64,000 bases of DNA from an uncultured Lachnospiraceae bacterium (GTDB lineage: Bacteria > Bacillota > Clostridia > Lachnospirales > Lachnospiraceae): the NCBI GenBank assembly GCA_947243855.1, contig CAMXIK010000002.1, forward strand, positions 62,001 through 126,000. Direction: 5' to 3'. Below are positions 40,822 through 49,885 of this stretch, piece by piece. The notes under the pieces are model-generated. The model saw only the letters and a program-made list of their open reading frames with translations. It ran no database searches and had not been told where the DNA came from. Numbering within the stretch: the stretch's first letter is position 1; every line of letters begins with the position of its first letter. Made by a program: the position numbers and the translations under genes.

Positions 40822-43800
40822 ATGCCACGCAGAACAGATATTCACAAGGTATTGATCATTGGCTCCGGCCCGATTATTATTGGACAGGCGTGCGAGTTTG
40901 ACTATTCGGGAACACAGGCGTGTAAGGCGCTGCGGAAATTGGGATATGAGATTGTGCTTGTCAATTCCAATCCGGCGACGATTATGACCGACCCGGAGAC
41001 GGCGGACGTCACTTATATCGAACCGCTCAATGCAGAACGGTTAGAACAGATCATTGCAAAGGAACGCCCCGATGCGCTGCTTCCGAATCTGGGAGGGCAG
41101 TCCGGGCTTAATTTGTGCGCCGAGCTGAACAAGGCGGGTGTTTTAGAGAAATACAATGTCAAGGTGATCGGCGTGCAGGTGGACGCCATCGAGCGAGGGG
41201 AAGACCGGATCGAATTTAAGAAGACCATGAACGAGCTGGGAATTGAGATGGCCCGCAGCGAGGTGGCTTATTCTGTGGATGAGGCGCTGGCCATTGCGGA
41301 GAAATTAGGTTATCCAGTAGTGCTTCGTCCCGCCTACACCATGGGCGGTGCGGGCGGCGGTCTCGTTTATAACAGGGACGAGCTGAAAGTGGTGTGCGCT
41401 AGAGGGCTGCAGGCCAGTCTGGTGGGGCAGGTTCTGGTGGAGGAATCGATTCTCGGCTGGGAAGAACTGGAGCTTGAGGTGGTGCGCGATGCAGACAACA
41501 ATATTATTACGGTCTGCTTTATCGAAAATATCGACCCGCTCGGCGTGCACACGGGGGATTCCTTCTGTTCCGCGCCCATGCTTACCATTTCGGAGGAATG
41601 CCAGAAGAAGCTGCAGGAGCAGGCTTATAAGATTGTAGAGTCGGTACAGGTAATCGGCGGTACGAACGTGCAGTTTGCCCACGACCCGGTGACCGACCGC
41701 ATCATTGTGATCGAGATTAACCCCCGTACGTCCCGCTCTTCGGCGCTTGCGAGCAAAGCGACGGGCTTTCCCATTGCGCTGGTGTCTTCCATGCTGGCGG
41801 CGGGCCTTACGCTTAAGGATATTCCCTGCGGCAAGTATGGGACTTTGGACAAATATGTGCCAGACGGCGATTATGTGGTGATCAAGTTTGCCCGCTGGGC
41901 TTTTGAGAAATTCAAAGGGGTGGAGGATAAGCTGGGTACGCAGATGCGCGCCGTGGGCGAGGTCATGAGTATCGGCAAGACTTACAAGGAGGCGTTCCAG
42001 AAAGCCATCCGTTCTTTGGAGACGGGGCGTTATGGACTCGGCCATGCGAAGGATTTTGATACCCTGCCGAAAGAGGAACTGCTCAGAAGATTGTCTACGG
42101 CTTCCAGCGAACGGCATTTCCTCATGTATGAGGCTCTTCGCAAGGGAGCTACGGTGGAGGAAATCTTTGAGATTACCAAAGTGAAGGCGTACTTTATCGA
42201 GCAGATGAAGGAGCTGGTGGAGGAAGAAGAGTCCATTCTGAACTACAGAGGGAAAATGCTGCCGGACGATATGCTGATTACGGCCAAAAAGGACGGCTTT
42301 TCCGATAAGTATTTAAGCCAGCTTCTGGAAATACCGGAGGCGGATATCCGTAACCGCCGTCTTGCGCTCGGCGTGGAGGAAGCGTGGGAGGGCGTTCATG
42401 TCAGCGGCACAAAAGATAACGCCTACTATTATTCGACCTACAATGCGCCGGACAAGAATCCTGTGAATGAGGATAAACAAAAAATCATGATTCTGGGCGG
42501 CGGGCCAAACCGTATCGGACAGGGCATCGAGTTTGACTATTGCTGCGTTCACGCGGCGATGGCCCTGAAAAAGCTGGGCTTTGAGACGATTATCGTGAAC
42601 TGTAATCCGGAGACTGTGTCCACCGACTATGACACTTCGGATAAGCTGTATTTTGAGCCGCTTACCTTGGAAGATGTGCTGAGTATTTACAACAAAGAAA
42701 AGCCCCTTGGCGTGATTGCGCAGTTTGGCGGGCAGACGCCTTTGAATCTGGCGTCGGAGCTGGAAAAGAACGGCGTGCGTATCTTGGGCACGTCCCCTTC
42801 CGTCATCGATCTGGCGGAGGATCGCGACCAGTTCCGGGCGATGATGGAGAAACTGGAAATTCCCATGCCGGAGTCTGGCATGGCCACCACCGTGGAGGAA
42901 GCTCTCGGCATTGCGGCAAAGATCGGCTATCCTGTGATGGTGCGTCCTTCTTATGTGCTGGGCGGCAGAGGCATGGAGGTGGTTTACGACGACGAGAGCA
43001 TGACGGAGTATATGAATGCGGCAGTGGGCGTGACCCCGGACAGGCCGATTCTGATCGACCGCTTCTTAAATCATGCGTTAGAGTGCGAGGCGGACGCCAT
43101 CAGCGACGGTTCCCACGCCTTTGTGCCTGCTGTGATGGAGCATATCGAGCTTGCGGGCATCCATTCCGGCGATTCGGCCTGTATCATTCCTTCCGTGCAC
43201 ATCCCGGAGGAGAGCGTGGAGACGATCAAAGAGTACACGAGAAAGATCGCGGAGGAAATGCACGTCAAGGGCTTGATGAACATGCAGTATGCGATTGAGA
43301 ATGGCAAGGTATTTGTGTTGGAAGCCAATCCCAGAGCGTCCCGTACGGTGCCGTTAGTGTCTAAAGTCTGCAATATCCGTATGGTGCCTCTGGCCACGGA
43401 TATTATTACCGCAGATATCACGGGCCGGCCTTCGCCGATTTTGGGGCTTCATGAACAGACGGTGCCTTACTACGGCGTAAAGGAGGCAGTCTTCCCCTTC
43501 AATATGTTCCCGGAAGTAGATCCCATTCTGGGGCCGGAAATGCGCTCTACTGGCGAAGTGCTGGGCCTGTCCCGTTCCTACGGCGAAGCCTTTTTCAAGG
43601 CGCAGGAGGCGGTGCAGTCAAAGCTTCCTATGGGGGGAACGGTGTTAATCTCCGTCAACAAGAAGGATAAGGATGAGGTGGTCGAGGTAGCGAAGCGGCT
43701 TTCGGAGGACGGTTTTAAAATCGTTGCTACGGAAGGCACGTACAATTTGATTACGGCGGCGGGGATTCCCGCCACAAAGGCGAAAAAGATTTACGAGGGA

Positions 43801-44040
43801 CGGCCAAATGTAAACGATATGATTACCAACGGGGATTTTGACCTGATCATCAACTCCCCTGTAGGCAAGGACAGCGTGCACGACGACAGCTATCTACGCA
43901 AGGCGGCGATTAAGGCGAAGACGCCCTATATCACCACGGTGGCGGCGGCGAAAGTGACGGCCGAGGGGATTCATTACCTGAAAACCCACAAAGGCAGCGA
44001 AGTCAAGTCCTTGCAGGAACTGCACGGGGAGATACAGTAA
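40822..44040 (+). CDS. carB: Carbamoyl-phosphate synthase large subunit
   Basis: A 1072-residue enzyme that makes carbamoyl phosphate from glutamine-derived ammonia, bicarbonate and two ATP, for pyrimidine and arginine synthesis. Two homologous ATP-grasp halves are clear: LIIGSGPIIIGQACEFDYSG and MILGGGPNRIGQGIEFDYCC; PVVLRPAYTMGGAGGG and PVMVRPSYVLGGRGME. The second half ends with an MGS-like allosteric domain (GTVLISVNKKDKDEVVEVAK). ATG 40822 has GGAGGG upstream; a longer frame to 40732 crosses the terminator and is rejected. The small subunit carA is not adjacent, so it must be elsewhere. Arginine regulation cannot be seen from the leader. Confidence 0.97.
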   Translation: MPRRTDIHKVLIIGSGPIIIGQACEFDYSGTQACKALRKLGYEIVLVNSNPATIMTDPETADVTYIEPLNAERLEQIIAKERPDALLPNLGGQSGLNLCAELNKAGVLEKYNVKVIGVQVDAIERGEDRIEFKKTMNELGIEMARSEVAYSVDEALAIAEKLGYPVVLRPAYTMGGAGGGLVYNRDELKVVCARGLQASLVGQVLVEESILGWEELELEVVRDADNNIITVCFIENIDPLGVHTGDSFCSAPMLTISEECQKKLQEQAYKIVESVQVIGGTNVQFAHDPVTDRIIVIEINPRTSRSSALASKATGFPIALVSSMLAAGLTLKDIPCGKYGTLDKYVPDGDYVVIKFARWAFEKFKGVEDKLGTQMRAVGEVMSIGKTYKEAFQKAIRSLETGRYGLGHAKDFDTLPKEELLRRLSTASSERHFLMYEALRKGATVEEIFEITKVKAYFIEQMKELVEEEESILNYRGKMLPDDMLITAKKDGFSDKYLSQLLEIPEADIRNRRLALGVEEAWEGVHVSGTKDNAYYYSTYNAPDKNPVNEDKQKIMILGGGPNRIGQGIEFDYCCVHAAMALKKLGFETIIVNCNPETVSTDYDTSDKLYFEPLTLEDVLSIYNKEKPLGVIAQFGGQTPLNLASELEKNGVRILGTSPSVIDLAEDRDQFRAMMEKLEIPMPESGMATTVEEALGIAAKIGYPVMVRPSYVLGGRGMEVVYDDESMTEYMNAAVGVTPDRPILIDRFLNHALECEADAISDGSHAFVPAVMEHIELAGIHSGDSACIIPSVHIPEESVETIKEYTRKIAEEMHVKGLMNMQYAIENGKVFVLEANPRASRTVPLVSKVCNIRMVPLATDIITADITGRPSPILGLHEQTVPYYGVKEAVFPFNMFPEVDPILGPEMRSTGEVLGLSRSYGEAFFKAQEAVQSKLPMGGTVLISVNKKDKDEVVEVAKRLSEDGFKIVATEGTYNLITAAGIPATKAKKIYEGRPNVNDMITNGDFDLIINSPVGKDSVHDDSYLRKAAIKAKTPYITTVAAAKVTAEGIHYLKTHKGSEVKSLQELHGEIQ

Positions 44041-44066
44041 AAAAATTGTGAAAGGATGGAAAAGAA

Positions 44067-44447
44067 ATGAAATTGGATGCAGCGGCGGTAAACAAGTGGG
44101 AGACGTCTTTGAAAGAGGCGGAATATATGAGTGCGGACGACCACATTGTCGAACATACGAAGGGTGATTTGTGGGAATTTATGTCCCAGACCAGAGGTAA
44201 TTTTTTCTTTACCAACGAGAAGTTTATTTTTGCAGGCGGACTGCTTGGCGCGAGCAATTTTGCCGTAAAGTACAGCGACATTAAGGAATTGAAGCTTGTC
44301 AATGTGGGCGGATTGATTCCGATCATTCCCACGGGCATTATGGTGATCTGCCAGAATCCCGAAAATGGAAAAACCGTGAAGCATAAATGCTCTGTTATGA
44401 AGAGAAAAGAGTGGATCGAGTATCTGCGGGGAAAAGCAAGACTGTAA
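44067..44447 (+). CDS. PH/GRAM-like domain protein
   Basis: A 126-residue soluble protein. It resembles the bacterial PH/GRAM fold: LIPIIPTGIMVICQNPENGKTVKH, FTNEKFIFAGG and KYSDIKELKLV are typical strands, and RKEWIEYLRG is the C-terminal helix. Similar proteins are common in Firmicutes, often as small stand-alone genes of unknown role. AAAGGATGGAAAAG precedes the ATG, and it begins 26 bases after carB, so co-transcription is possible. A terminator follows at 44466-44500. Confidence 0.78.
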   Translation: MKLDAAAVNKWETSLKEAEYMSADDHIVEHTKGDLWEFMSQTRGNFFFTNEKFIFAGGLLGASNFAVKYSDIKELKLVNVGGLIPIIPTGIMVICQNPENGKTVKHKCSVMKRKEWIEYLRGKARL

Positions 44448-44465
44448 ATAGTGGGTACATAGAGG

Positions 44466-44500
44466 CTGCCGCATCGCGAATGGTGCGGCAGTTTTTGTTT
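44466..44500 (+). terminator. Terminator after the PH/GRAM-like gene
   Basis: CTGCCGCATC and GGTGCGGCAG form a 10-bp stem with one G-T pair and a six-base loop, followed by GTTTTTGTTTT. Confidence 0.88.
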
Positions 44501-44578
44501 TGTAAAATAAAAACTTGTTACTATTTTTAGCTTTTTGTGATATACTATAAAAAATAAAAACATATATAGGTGGGAAAT

Positions 44579-45766
44579 ATGGTACAGAGAAAACAATATC
44601 TGGACAAATTGATAAAGGCAAGGGACAAGCAGATCATCAAGGTGGTGACCGGCGTGCGCCGCTGTGGAAAATCCACCTTATTACAGCAATTTCAGGCGTA
44701 CTTGCGAGAGCAGGGCGTGGAGGAGAGGCAGATCATTTTCCTAAATTTTGAGCGGCTGGAAAATGAGCCGCTGTTGGAATATCATGCGCTGTATGAGTAT
44801 GTCAAGCAAAGACTTGTTTCAGGGCGGACGACTTATATTTTTCTGGATGAGATTCAGGCTGTGCCGGAGTTTCAGAAAGCGGTTGATTCCCTGTTTGTCA
44901 TGGAATACACAGACCTCTATCTCACGGGTTCCAATGCGCATATGCTTTCTGGTGAGCTGGCCACGTTTTTGTCGGGAAGGTATCTGGAAATACAGATGCT
45001 GCCGTTGTCATTTGCGGAATATCTGGAATTGTCGGGAGGCGATAGGAGGGACGCGTGGAACAGATATTTTGTGAACGGCGGTTTTCCCTATACGGCCAGC
45101 ATTGAGGAGGAAGAGATCAGACGAGACTACCTACAGGGGATTTATCATACGGTTTTATTAAAGGATATAGTGGAACGGAAACGGATTCAGGATGTTACCC
45201 TGTTAGAGAGTGTGATACGGTTTCTGTTTGACAATGTGGGCAATATGGTGTCTTCCAAGAAAATAGCGGACAGTCTCACGTCTTTCGGGAGAAAAACCAC
45301 TTCTGCAACCGTAGAAAACTATATTCATGCGCTGGAGGAGGCGTTTATTCTATACAGGGCGGGAAGATATGATGTAAAGGGAAAACAGTATTTAAAGTCT
45401 CTGGAAAAATATTATTTAGTAGATCAGGGGCTGCGAAATCTGGTATCTGGCAGACGGGGACGGGATGTGGGATATGTGTTGGAAAATATGGTATATCTGG
45501 AACTTCGACGGCGGGGATATCAGGTTTTTGTCGGTAAAGTGGGAAATTTGGAGATTGATTTTGTCGCCGAAAGGGGAGGGGACAGAGCGTATTATCAGGT
45601 TTCCGCCAGCATTCTTGATTCGCAGACCTATCAGAGGGAATTGGCGCCGCTTAAGGCGGTCAAGGATCATTATCCCAAATATATCGTGACGATGGATGAG
45701 ATACCGATGAGTGAGGATGGCATAAAGCAGATCAATGCGATGGCCTTTCTGCTGGGTGAGATTTAA
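44579..45766 (+). CDS. AAA ATPase with DUF4143 (first copy)
   Basis: A 395-residue ATP-binding protein. VTGVRRCGKSTLLQQF is the P-loop, ERQIIFLNFERLENEPLL the next strand and TYIFLDEIQAVPEFQKAV Walker B. TGSNAHMLSGELATFLSGRYLEIQMLPLSF is a typical arginine-finger segment of the family. The C-terminal half (AGRYDVKGKQYLKSLEKYYLVDQGLR; LEIDFVAERGGDRAYYQVSAS) is the DUF4143 domain, reminiscent of an inactivated nuclease-like fold. Members are abundant in Lachnospiraceae genomes, with unknown roles. ATG 44579 is used; a GTG 9 bases earlier is in frame. An extended -10 (TGA-TATACT, 44541) may serve it. Confidence 0.9.
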   Translation: MVQRKQYLDKLIKARDKQIIKVVTGVRRCGKSTLLQQFQAYLREQGVEERQIIFLNFERLENEPLLEYHALYEYVKQRLVSGRTTYIFLDEIQAVPEFQKAVDSLFVMEYTDLYLTGSNAHMLSGELATFLSGRYLEIQMLPLSFAEYLELSGGDRRDAWNRYFVNGGFPYTASIEEEEIRRDYLQGIYHTVLLKDIVERKRIQDVTLLESVIRFLFDNVGNMVSSKKIADSLTSFGRKTTSATVENYIHALEEAFILYRAGRYDVKGKQYLKSLEKYYLVDQGLRNLVSGRRGRDVGYVLENMVYLELRRRGYQVFVGKVGNLEIDFVAERGGDRAYYQVSASILDSQTYQRELAPLKAVKDHYPKYIVTMDEIPMSEDGIKQINAMAFLLGEI

Positions 45767-45794
45767 AAGGACGGCGTTTTATTATAATTAATGT

Positions 45795-45823
45795 TTGACA
45801 GATTTTAAAGACTGTGATATTCT
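45795..45823 (+). promoter_or_regulatory. Promoter of the leader-peptide/ABC exporter operon
   Basis: Perfect TTGACA and TATTCT are 17 bases apart, with TGA before the -10. The start would be near 45830, giving a leader of about 250 bases before the ABC ATPase gene. Confidence 0.8.
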
Positions 45824-45852
45824 ATCTGAAAATTCAAAGAGGAGAACGAGAT

Positions 45853-45930
45853 ATGTTACACACGATTTTATCCCGAATTTTGGTCATTATGGGTATTATG
45901 CAGATTTTTCAGATTACGGTCACAGCCTGA
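45853..45930 (+). CDS. 25-residue hydrophobic leader peptide
   Basis: A 25-codon open frame with an excellent ribosome site (AGAGGAGA, about 7 bases from the ATG) and a strong promoter upstream. The peptide begins MLHTILSRILVIMG and is almost wholly hydrophobic after the Arg. It ends just before a set of RNA hairpins that precede the ABC exporter genes. Such short translated frames before transporter operons often sense ribosome stalling by antibiotics. It could instead be a small membrane peptide. No function is known. Confidence 0.55.
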   Translation: MLHTILSRILVIMGIMQIFQITVTA

Positions 45931-45933
45931 AAG

Positions 45934-46057
45934 TGGCGAAAAGCCAATAGACGCATGGCCGTAAGACGGAAAGTCTTATTTGGCTATGCGGGGATCAGGA
46001 TTCAGATAGGAGAACCGCATGGGAAGTGCACGAGAGTGTACGGAACAGGCGGTTCTC
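45934..46057 (+). ncRNA. Structured leader RNA of the ABC exporter operon
   Basis: Three hairpins follow the leader peptide. H1: TGGC/GCCA (45934-45946). H2: CGCATGGCC-GTAAGAC paired with GTCTTAT-TT-GGCTATGCG (45952-45990). H3: GAGAACCGC with GCGGTTCTC (46010-46057), enclosing a second stem GTGCAC/GTGTAC. None has a following T-run, so it does not look like a standard terminator. It resembles no riboswitch I recognise. It is probably a cis-acting regulatory element of the exporter. Confidence 0.5.
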
Positions 46058-46082
46058 TTCGCGTTTAAAGGAGAAGACAGAA

Positions 46083-46883
46083 ATGCAGGCAATCAAGGTG
46101 GAAAATTTATCGAAGACATTCCGGGTAAAGCGTAAGGAAAAAGGGATGAAGGGAAGCGTCAAGGCCATTCTGCATCCGCAGACGGAAGAAATTCGGGCGG
46201 TGAAGGATGTTTCCTTTGCCGTGGAGGAGGGGGAAATGCTGGCTTTTATCGGGCCAAACGGCGCAGGGAAGAGCACGACGATCAAGATGCTGACAGGGAT
46301 TCTCTATCCCGACGGCGGTCATGCGGAGGTGCTTGGCGTTGACCCCGTGAAAAAGCGCAGGCAGCTTGCTTACAGAATCGGAACGGTATTCGGGCAGAAG
46401 GAGCAGCTTTGGACACACTTAACTCCTTATGACAATTTTCGTTTTTTCGGGGCAATCTATGATCTTTCGGAGAAAGAGACAGAGGCGCGGATCGACGAGC
46501 TTTTGGAGCGGTTTGCATTGGAGGATTTTATCAATACCCCGGTGCGGAATCTATCGCTGGGACAGCGCATCCGCTGTGAGATTGTGGCTTCGCTGCTTCA
46601 TCGGCCTAAGGTGCTTTTTCTGGATGAACCCACAATCGGCTTAGACCCAGTGGTGAAGGAAAACGTTCGGGAACTGATCAGGCAGATGAACGAGGAGGAG
46701 CAGACCACCATTTTTCTGACTAGCCACGATGTGGGAGACATCGAGAAGCTTTGCAGGCGCATGATCGTTGTAAATGCGGGACAGATTGTGCTGGATGATT
46801 CCGTGGAGCATTTGAAACGTCATGATCCGCAGCATTCTCTGGAAGAGATTATTGTGGATATTTATAAATCGGAGGAGGACTGA
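46083..46883 (+). CDS. ABC-2 exporter ATP-binding protein
   Basis: A 266-residue ABC ATPase. IGPNGAGKSTTIKMLTGIL is Walker A, RNLSLGQRIRCEIVASLLHRP the signature and LFLDEPTIGLDP Walker B; LTSHDVGDIEKL has the H-loop. The VFGQKEQLWTHLTPYDNFRFF stretch is typical of ATPases that pair with ABC-2 (DUF990-type) permeases. The product should drive export of an unknown compound, possibly a drug or lipid. ATG 46083 has AAAGGAG upstream; a longer frame from 46026 starts inside the leader hairpin and is rejected. Two permease genes follow. Confidence 0.92.
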   Translation: MQAIKVENLSKTFRVKRKEKGMKGSVKAILHPQTEEIRAVKDVSFAVEEGEMLAFIGPNGAGKSTTIKMLTGILYPDGGHAEVLGVDPVKKRRQLAYRIGTVFGQKEQLWTHLTPYDNFRFFGAIYDLSEKETEARIDELLERFALEDFINTPVRNLSLGQRIRCEIVASLLHRPKVLFLDEPTIGLDPVVKENVRELIRQMNEEEQTTIFLTSHDVGDIEKLCRRMIVVNAGQIVLDDSVEHLKRHDPQHSLEEIIVDIYKSEED

Positions 46884-46884
46884 A

Positions 46885-47676
46885 ATGAGAAAATATGCGG
46901 TGATTTACAGTTCGGTTCTGATGGAGAACCTACAGTATGCGGCGAATGTAGCGCTCGGATTTTTCGGCTATTTTGTTTTTATTTTTATCTTTATCAAGCT
47001 CTGGGGATACATGTACCGTACGCCCGGGGAGTTGATTGCGGGCTATACGAAGGAGCAGATGATTTGGTATGTGATGATGACGGAAATGTTGTTTTTTGGT
47101 TCTGGCGCGGCTTCTGTGGCAGGAGAGGTGGCGGGGGATATCCGGGGCGGCAATATCGTCTATCTGCTCAATAAGCCATACCACTATACGCTGTATGTCC
47201 TGACCAAATATACCGGGGAGTGGAGTGTCCGGCTGCCCATGTACGCAGCTTTGGCTGTGGTGATCGGGGTGGTGATGGTAGGGCCGCTGCCAAGGTTTCC
47301 GCTTGCAGCGGTTCCAGCGATGGCGCTGTGCGTGGTTCTGGGACTTACCATTAACGCGGTGTTCAAGTTGTGTATCAGCCTGTTTTCTTTCTGGATTGAA
47401 GATACGACGCCCTTCCAGTGGCTGTATAATAAACTGATCGTGGTGTTGGGAATCCTGTTTCCGGTAGAAATCTTTCCACAAAAATTACAACCGTTATTAA
47501 AAATGACGCCGATTTATACGGTGTGCTACGGACCGGCCAAGCTGATTGTGGATTTTAGTCCGGAGAAATGTGTGGAAATTCTGGCGGCGCAGGGAGTATA
47601 TCTGGCAGTAGGTTGTGGGCTGATGTTCTTGATTTACGGAAAAGGGGTGAAGAAGCTGTATGTTAACGGCGGTTAA
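46885..47676 (+). CDS. ABC-2 permease, first subunit
   Basis: A 263-residue membrane protein with about six helices (NVALGFFGYFVFIFIFIKLWG; YAALAVVIGVVMVG; AVPAMALCVVLGLTINAVF; others). FWIEDTTPFQWLYNKLIVVLGILFPVEIFP is a recognisable block of the ABC-2/DUF990 permease family. GGAGGA precedes the ATG, one base after the ATPase stop. It overlaps the next permease by 17 bases, so the two subunits probably form a heterodimer. The transported compound is unknown. Confidence 0.87.
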   Translation: MRKYAVIYSSVLMENLQYAANVALGFFGYFVFIFIFIKLWGYMYRTPGELIAGYTKEQMIWYVMMTEMLFFGSGAASVAGEVAGDIRGGNIVYLLNKPYHYTLYVLTKYTGEWSVRLPMYAALAVVIGVVMVGPLPRFPLAAVPAMALCVVLGLTINAVFKLCISLFSFWIEDTTPFQWLYNKLIVVLGILFPVEIFPQKLQPLLKMTPIYTVCYGPAKLIVDFSPEKCVEILAAQGVYLAVGCGLMFLIYGKGVKKLYVNGG

Positions 47677-48454
47677 AAATCAAATACGGGTATGTTCGCT
47701 TTCCGTCAAATATAATATCATGCGGGAGATGGTGAACAAGGTTACCTTTCTTACCAATGTAGGCTTTATGGCGCTGAACAATGCCACTTTTTTGGTGCAG
47801 TGGATGATTCTGCTGCGGCTGCGGGGGGATGTAGGGGGCTACGCCATGCGGGAAATTATGCTGCTATGGGGGCTTATGGCAGCGTCTTACGGCCTGTCCC
47901 ATATCCTGTTTGCAAGGGCCTTTTCCCTGTCGGAGCTGATTATCAAAGGAAAACTGGACGCCTATTTGGTACAGCCCAAGAATGTGTTGGTAAGTGTGCT
48001 CACTTCTTCCACCGATGTGTCGGCAATTGGGGATTTCCTGTACGGAACGGTGTTAGTGTGCGCCTGTAAGCCCGGTATGGGCGGATTTTTCTTGTTTCTT
48101 TTGTTTGTGGTAACGGGAGCGGTGATTTTTACGGCCTTTGCCGTGCTTATGGGGAGCCTGTCTTTCTGGTTTGTGCGGATGGATATGCTGCAAAACCAGA
48201 TTGTTATGGGGATTGTAAGCTTCGGCACTTATCCTGATGGCATTTTTAAGGGCGTTTCCCGGTTTTTACTCTATTTTATCATTCCGGTGGGGATGGCGGT
48301 CTGGCATCCCGTGCATGTAATAGTCGGCTTTGACGCAGGGATGCTTTTGACGGTGTTGGGATATGCCGCTTTGCTTGCTGGGATTTCCGTGACGGTGTTT
48401 TACAGGGGGCTTAGGCGGTACGCTTCCGGAAATCTGATGGGGGCGAGGGTGTGA
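47660..48454 (+). CDS. ABC-2 permease, second subunit
   Basis: A 264-residue membrane protein of the same family, with about six helices. FMALNNATFLVQWMIL, ELIIKGKLDAYLVQPKNVL, VSVLTSSTDVSAIGDFLYG and the GTYPDGIFKG motif of the ABC-2/DUF990 group are visible. The ATG at 47660 overlaps the first permease by 17 bases and is preceded by a GTGAAG region, indicating translational coupling. Together the three genes make a complete exporter. A long hairpin at 48517 follows the operon. Confidence 0.87.
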   Translation: MLTAVKNQIRVCSLSVKYNIMREMVNKVTFLTNVGFMALNNATFLVQWMILLRLRGDVGGYAMREIMLLWGLMAASYGLSHILFARAFSLSELIIKGKLDAYLVQPKNVLVSVLTSSTDVSAIGDFLYGTVLVCACKPGMGGFFLFLLFVVTGAVIFTAFAVLMGSLSFWFVRMDMLQNQIVMGIVSFGTYPDGIFKGVSRFLLYFIIPVGMAVWHPVHVIVGFDAGMLLTVLGYAALLAGISVTVFYRGLRRYASGNLMGARV

Positions 48455-48516
48455 AGACGGTTATTTTAGCTGTTATGCGCTAAATTAAGAGAAAGACGGG
48501 CTTGATAAATTTTTTG

Positions 48517-48560
48517 AATCCGAGTAAAATAAAGCATGACTTTATTTTACTCGGATTTTG
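48517..48560. terminator. Long hairpin terminator after the exporter operon
   Basis: AATCCGAGTAAAATAAAG and CTTTATTTTACTCGGATT form a perfect 18-bp stem around a five-base loop, followed by TTTT. It sits just before the ribosome site of the next gene and may be an attenuator for it as well as a terminator. Confidence 0.8.
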
Positions 48561-48577
48561 CGAGAGGAGGTTTGTAT

Positions 48578-49804
48578 TTGTATATTCAGAGACATTTGGA
48601 AAGTCAAATCAGGGAAGCGTCGAACTGTTATTCCGTGGTAATGGTTTGCGGGCAGCGTCAGGTGGGAAAATCGACGATGCTCTATCACATTAAGGAAGAA
48701 AACAGGCGTTATGTAACGCTGGACGATGGCAATGCGAGAAGGCTGGCACAGAAAGACCCGCAGCTTTTCTTTGAAACCTATGGCAGTCCCTTACTGATCG
48801 ATGAATTTCAGCGCGTACCGTCTATACTTCTGGAAATGAAACGGATTGTAGACCAGAAGGCGCTGGAGGGAGAGGATGTTAATGGAATGTATTGGCTTAC
48901 CGGTTCCCAGAAATTCAGAATGATGAAAGATGTATCGGAATCTTTGGCTGGAAGGATTGCGGTTTTTGATCTGTCCGGTATTTCTGCTGCGGAGCTTGAC
49001 GGAAGGGAAGCAAAGCTTTTTCATCCTTCCTTGGACTGTCTGCGAAAAAAAATGCAGGGATTTCAGAAAAAAAATGTCCATGAGATATATGAGCGGATTT
49101 TTACGGGAGGTATGCCGAAACTGATTGCGGAGGGGCTGGACAGGGAGCGTTTTTACACCGATTATATTAATACTTATTTGGAACGGGATATCAAGGAACT
49201 TGCGCTGGTTGGGAAACTTGGGGAGTTTTATGATTTTTTGGTATTTATGGCGGCCCGCACTTCTATGGAATTAAAATACAGCGAGATTGCCAAGTCAATC
49301 GGCGTGTCGGCTCCTACGATCAAAGAATGGGTATCCGTTTTGGAGCGTTCCGGCGTTATCTTTATTTTGCGTCCTTATTATAATAATGTGACAAACCGAT
49401 TGGTTAAGACGCCGAAAATGTATTTTATGGATACGGGTTTGGCTGCTTATTTGTGCAGATGGCCGAATGCGGAAACTTTGGAAAAGGGCGCGATGGACGG
49501 GGCGTTTTTTGAAACCTATGTCGTCAGCGAGATTGTCAAAAGCTATTATAATGCAGGAAAAAGGCCGGATCTTTATTTCTACAGGGATATAGACGGGAAA
49601 GAGATCGACTTGCTGCTTGCAGAGGGAGATCGGCTTTATCCAATGGAGATCAAAAAGGCGAAAGCGCCGGAACATGCGGACAAAAATTTCCATGTGTTAG
49701 AAAAACTGAAATTGGATGTACAGCCGGGGATTATTTTATGTATGGCGGACGAATTACTGCCTTATAATCGGGAGGCATGGTATTTTCCTGTGGCGGCGAT
49801 ATAA
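48578..49804 (+). CDS. AAA ATPase with DUF4143 (second copy)
   Basis: A 408-residue ATPase of the same family as 44579-45766. VVMVCGQRQVGKSTMLYHI is the P-loop and PLLIDEFQRVPSILLEMK the Walker B. YWLTGSQKFRMMKDVSESLAGRIAVFDLSG, DYINTYLERDIKELA and the C-terminal FYRDIDGKEIDLLLAEGD (DUF4143) follow. The start is a TTG at 48578 with AGAGGAGG 7 bases upstream. The ATG at 48536 lies inside the loop of the 18-bp hairpin and is rejected. The two ATPases of the window are distantly related. Their roles are unknown. Confidence 0.88.
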   Translation: MYIQRHLESQIREASNCYSVVMVCGQRQVGKSTMLYHIKEENRRYVTLDDGNARRLAQKDPQLFFETYGSPLLIDEFQRVPSILLEMKRIVDQKALEGEDVNGMYWLTGSQKFRMMKDVSESLAGRIAVFDLSGISAAELDGREAKLFHPSLDCLRKKMQGFQKKNVHEIYERIFTGGMPKLIAEGLDRERFYTDYINTYLERDIKELALVGKLGEFYDFLVFMAARTSMELKYSEIAKSIGVSAPTIKEWVSVLERSGVIFILRPYYNNVTNRLVKTPKMYFMDTGLAAYLCRWPNAETLEKGAMDGAFFETYVVSEIVKSYYNAGKRPDLYFYRDIDGKEIDLLLAEGDRLYPMEIKKAKAPEHADKNFHVLEKLKLDVQPGIILCMADELLPYNREAWYFPVAAI

Positions 49805-49885
49805 AATTTTTCTTCCTTTTTCCGTCTGTCTATGGTAAAATGCTTTTGCGGATTGAAGTAAAAAATAGGAAGAGGGTTATAAAAT

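Noticed and set aside
46010..46057. Group II intron domain V
   Set aside because: GAGAACCGC...GCGGTTCTC looks superficially similar, but domain V is 34 bases with a fixed bulge. This element is 48 bases, and no reverse transcriptase is near.
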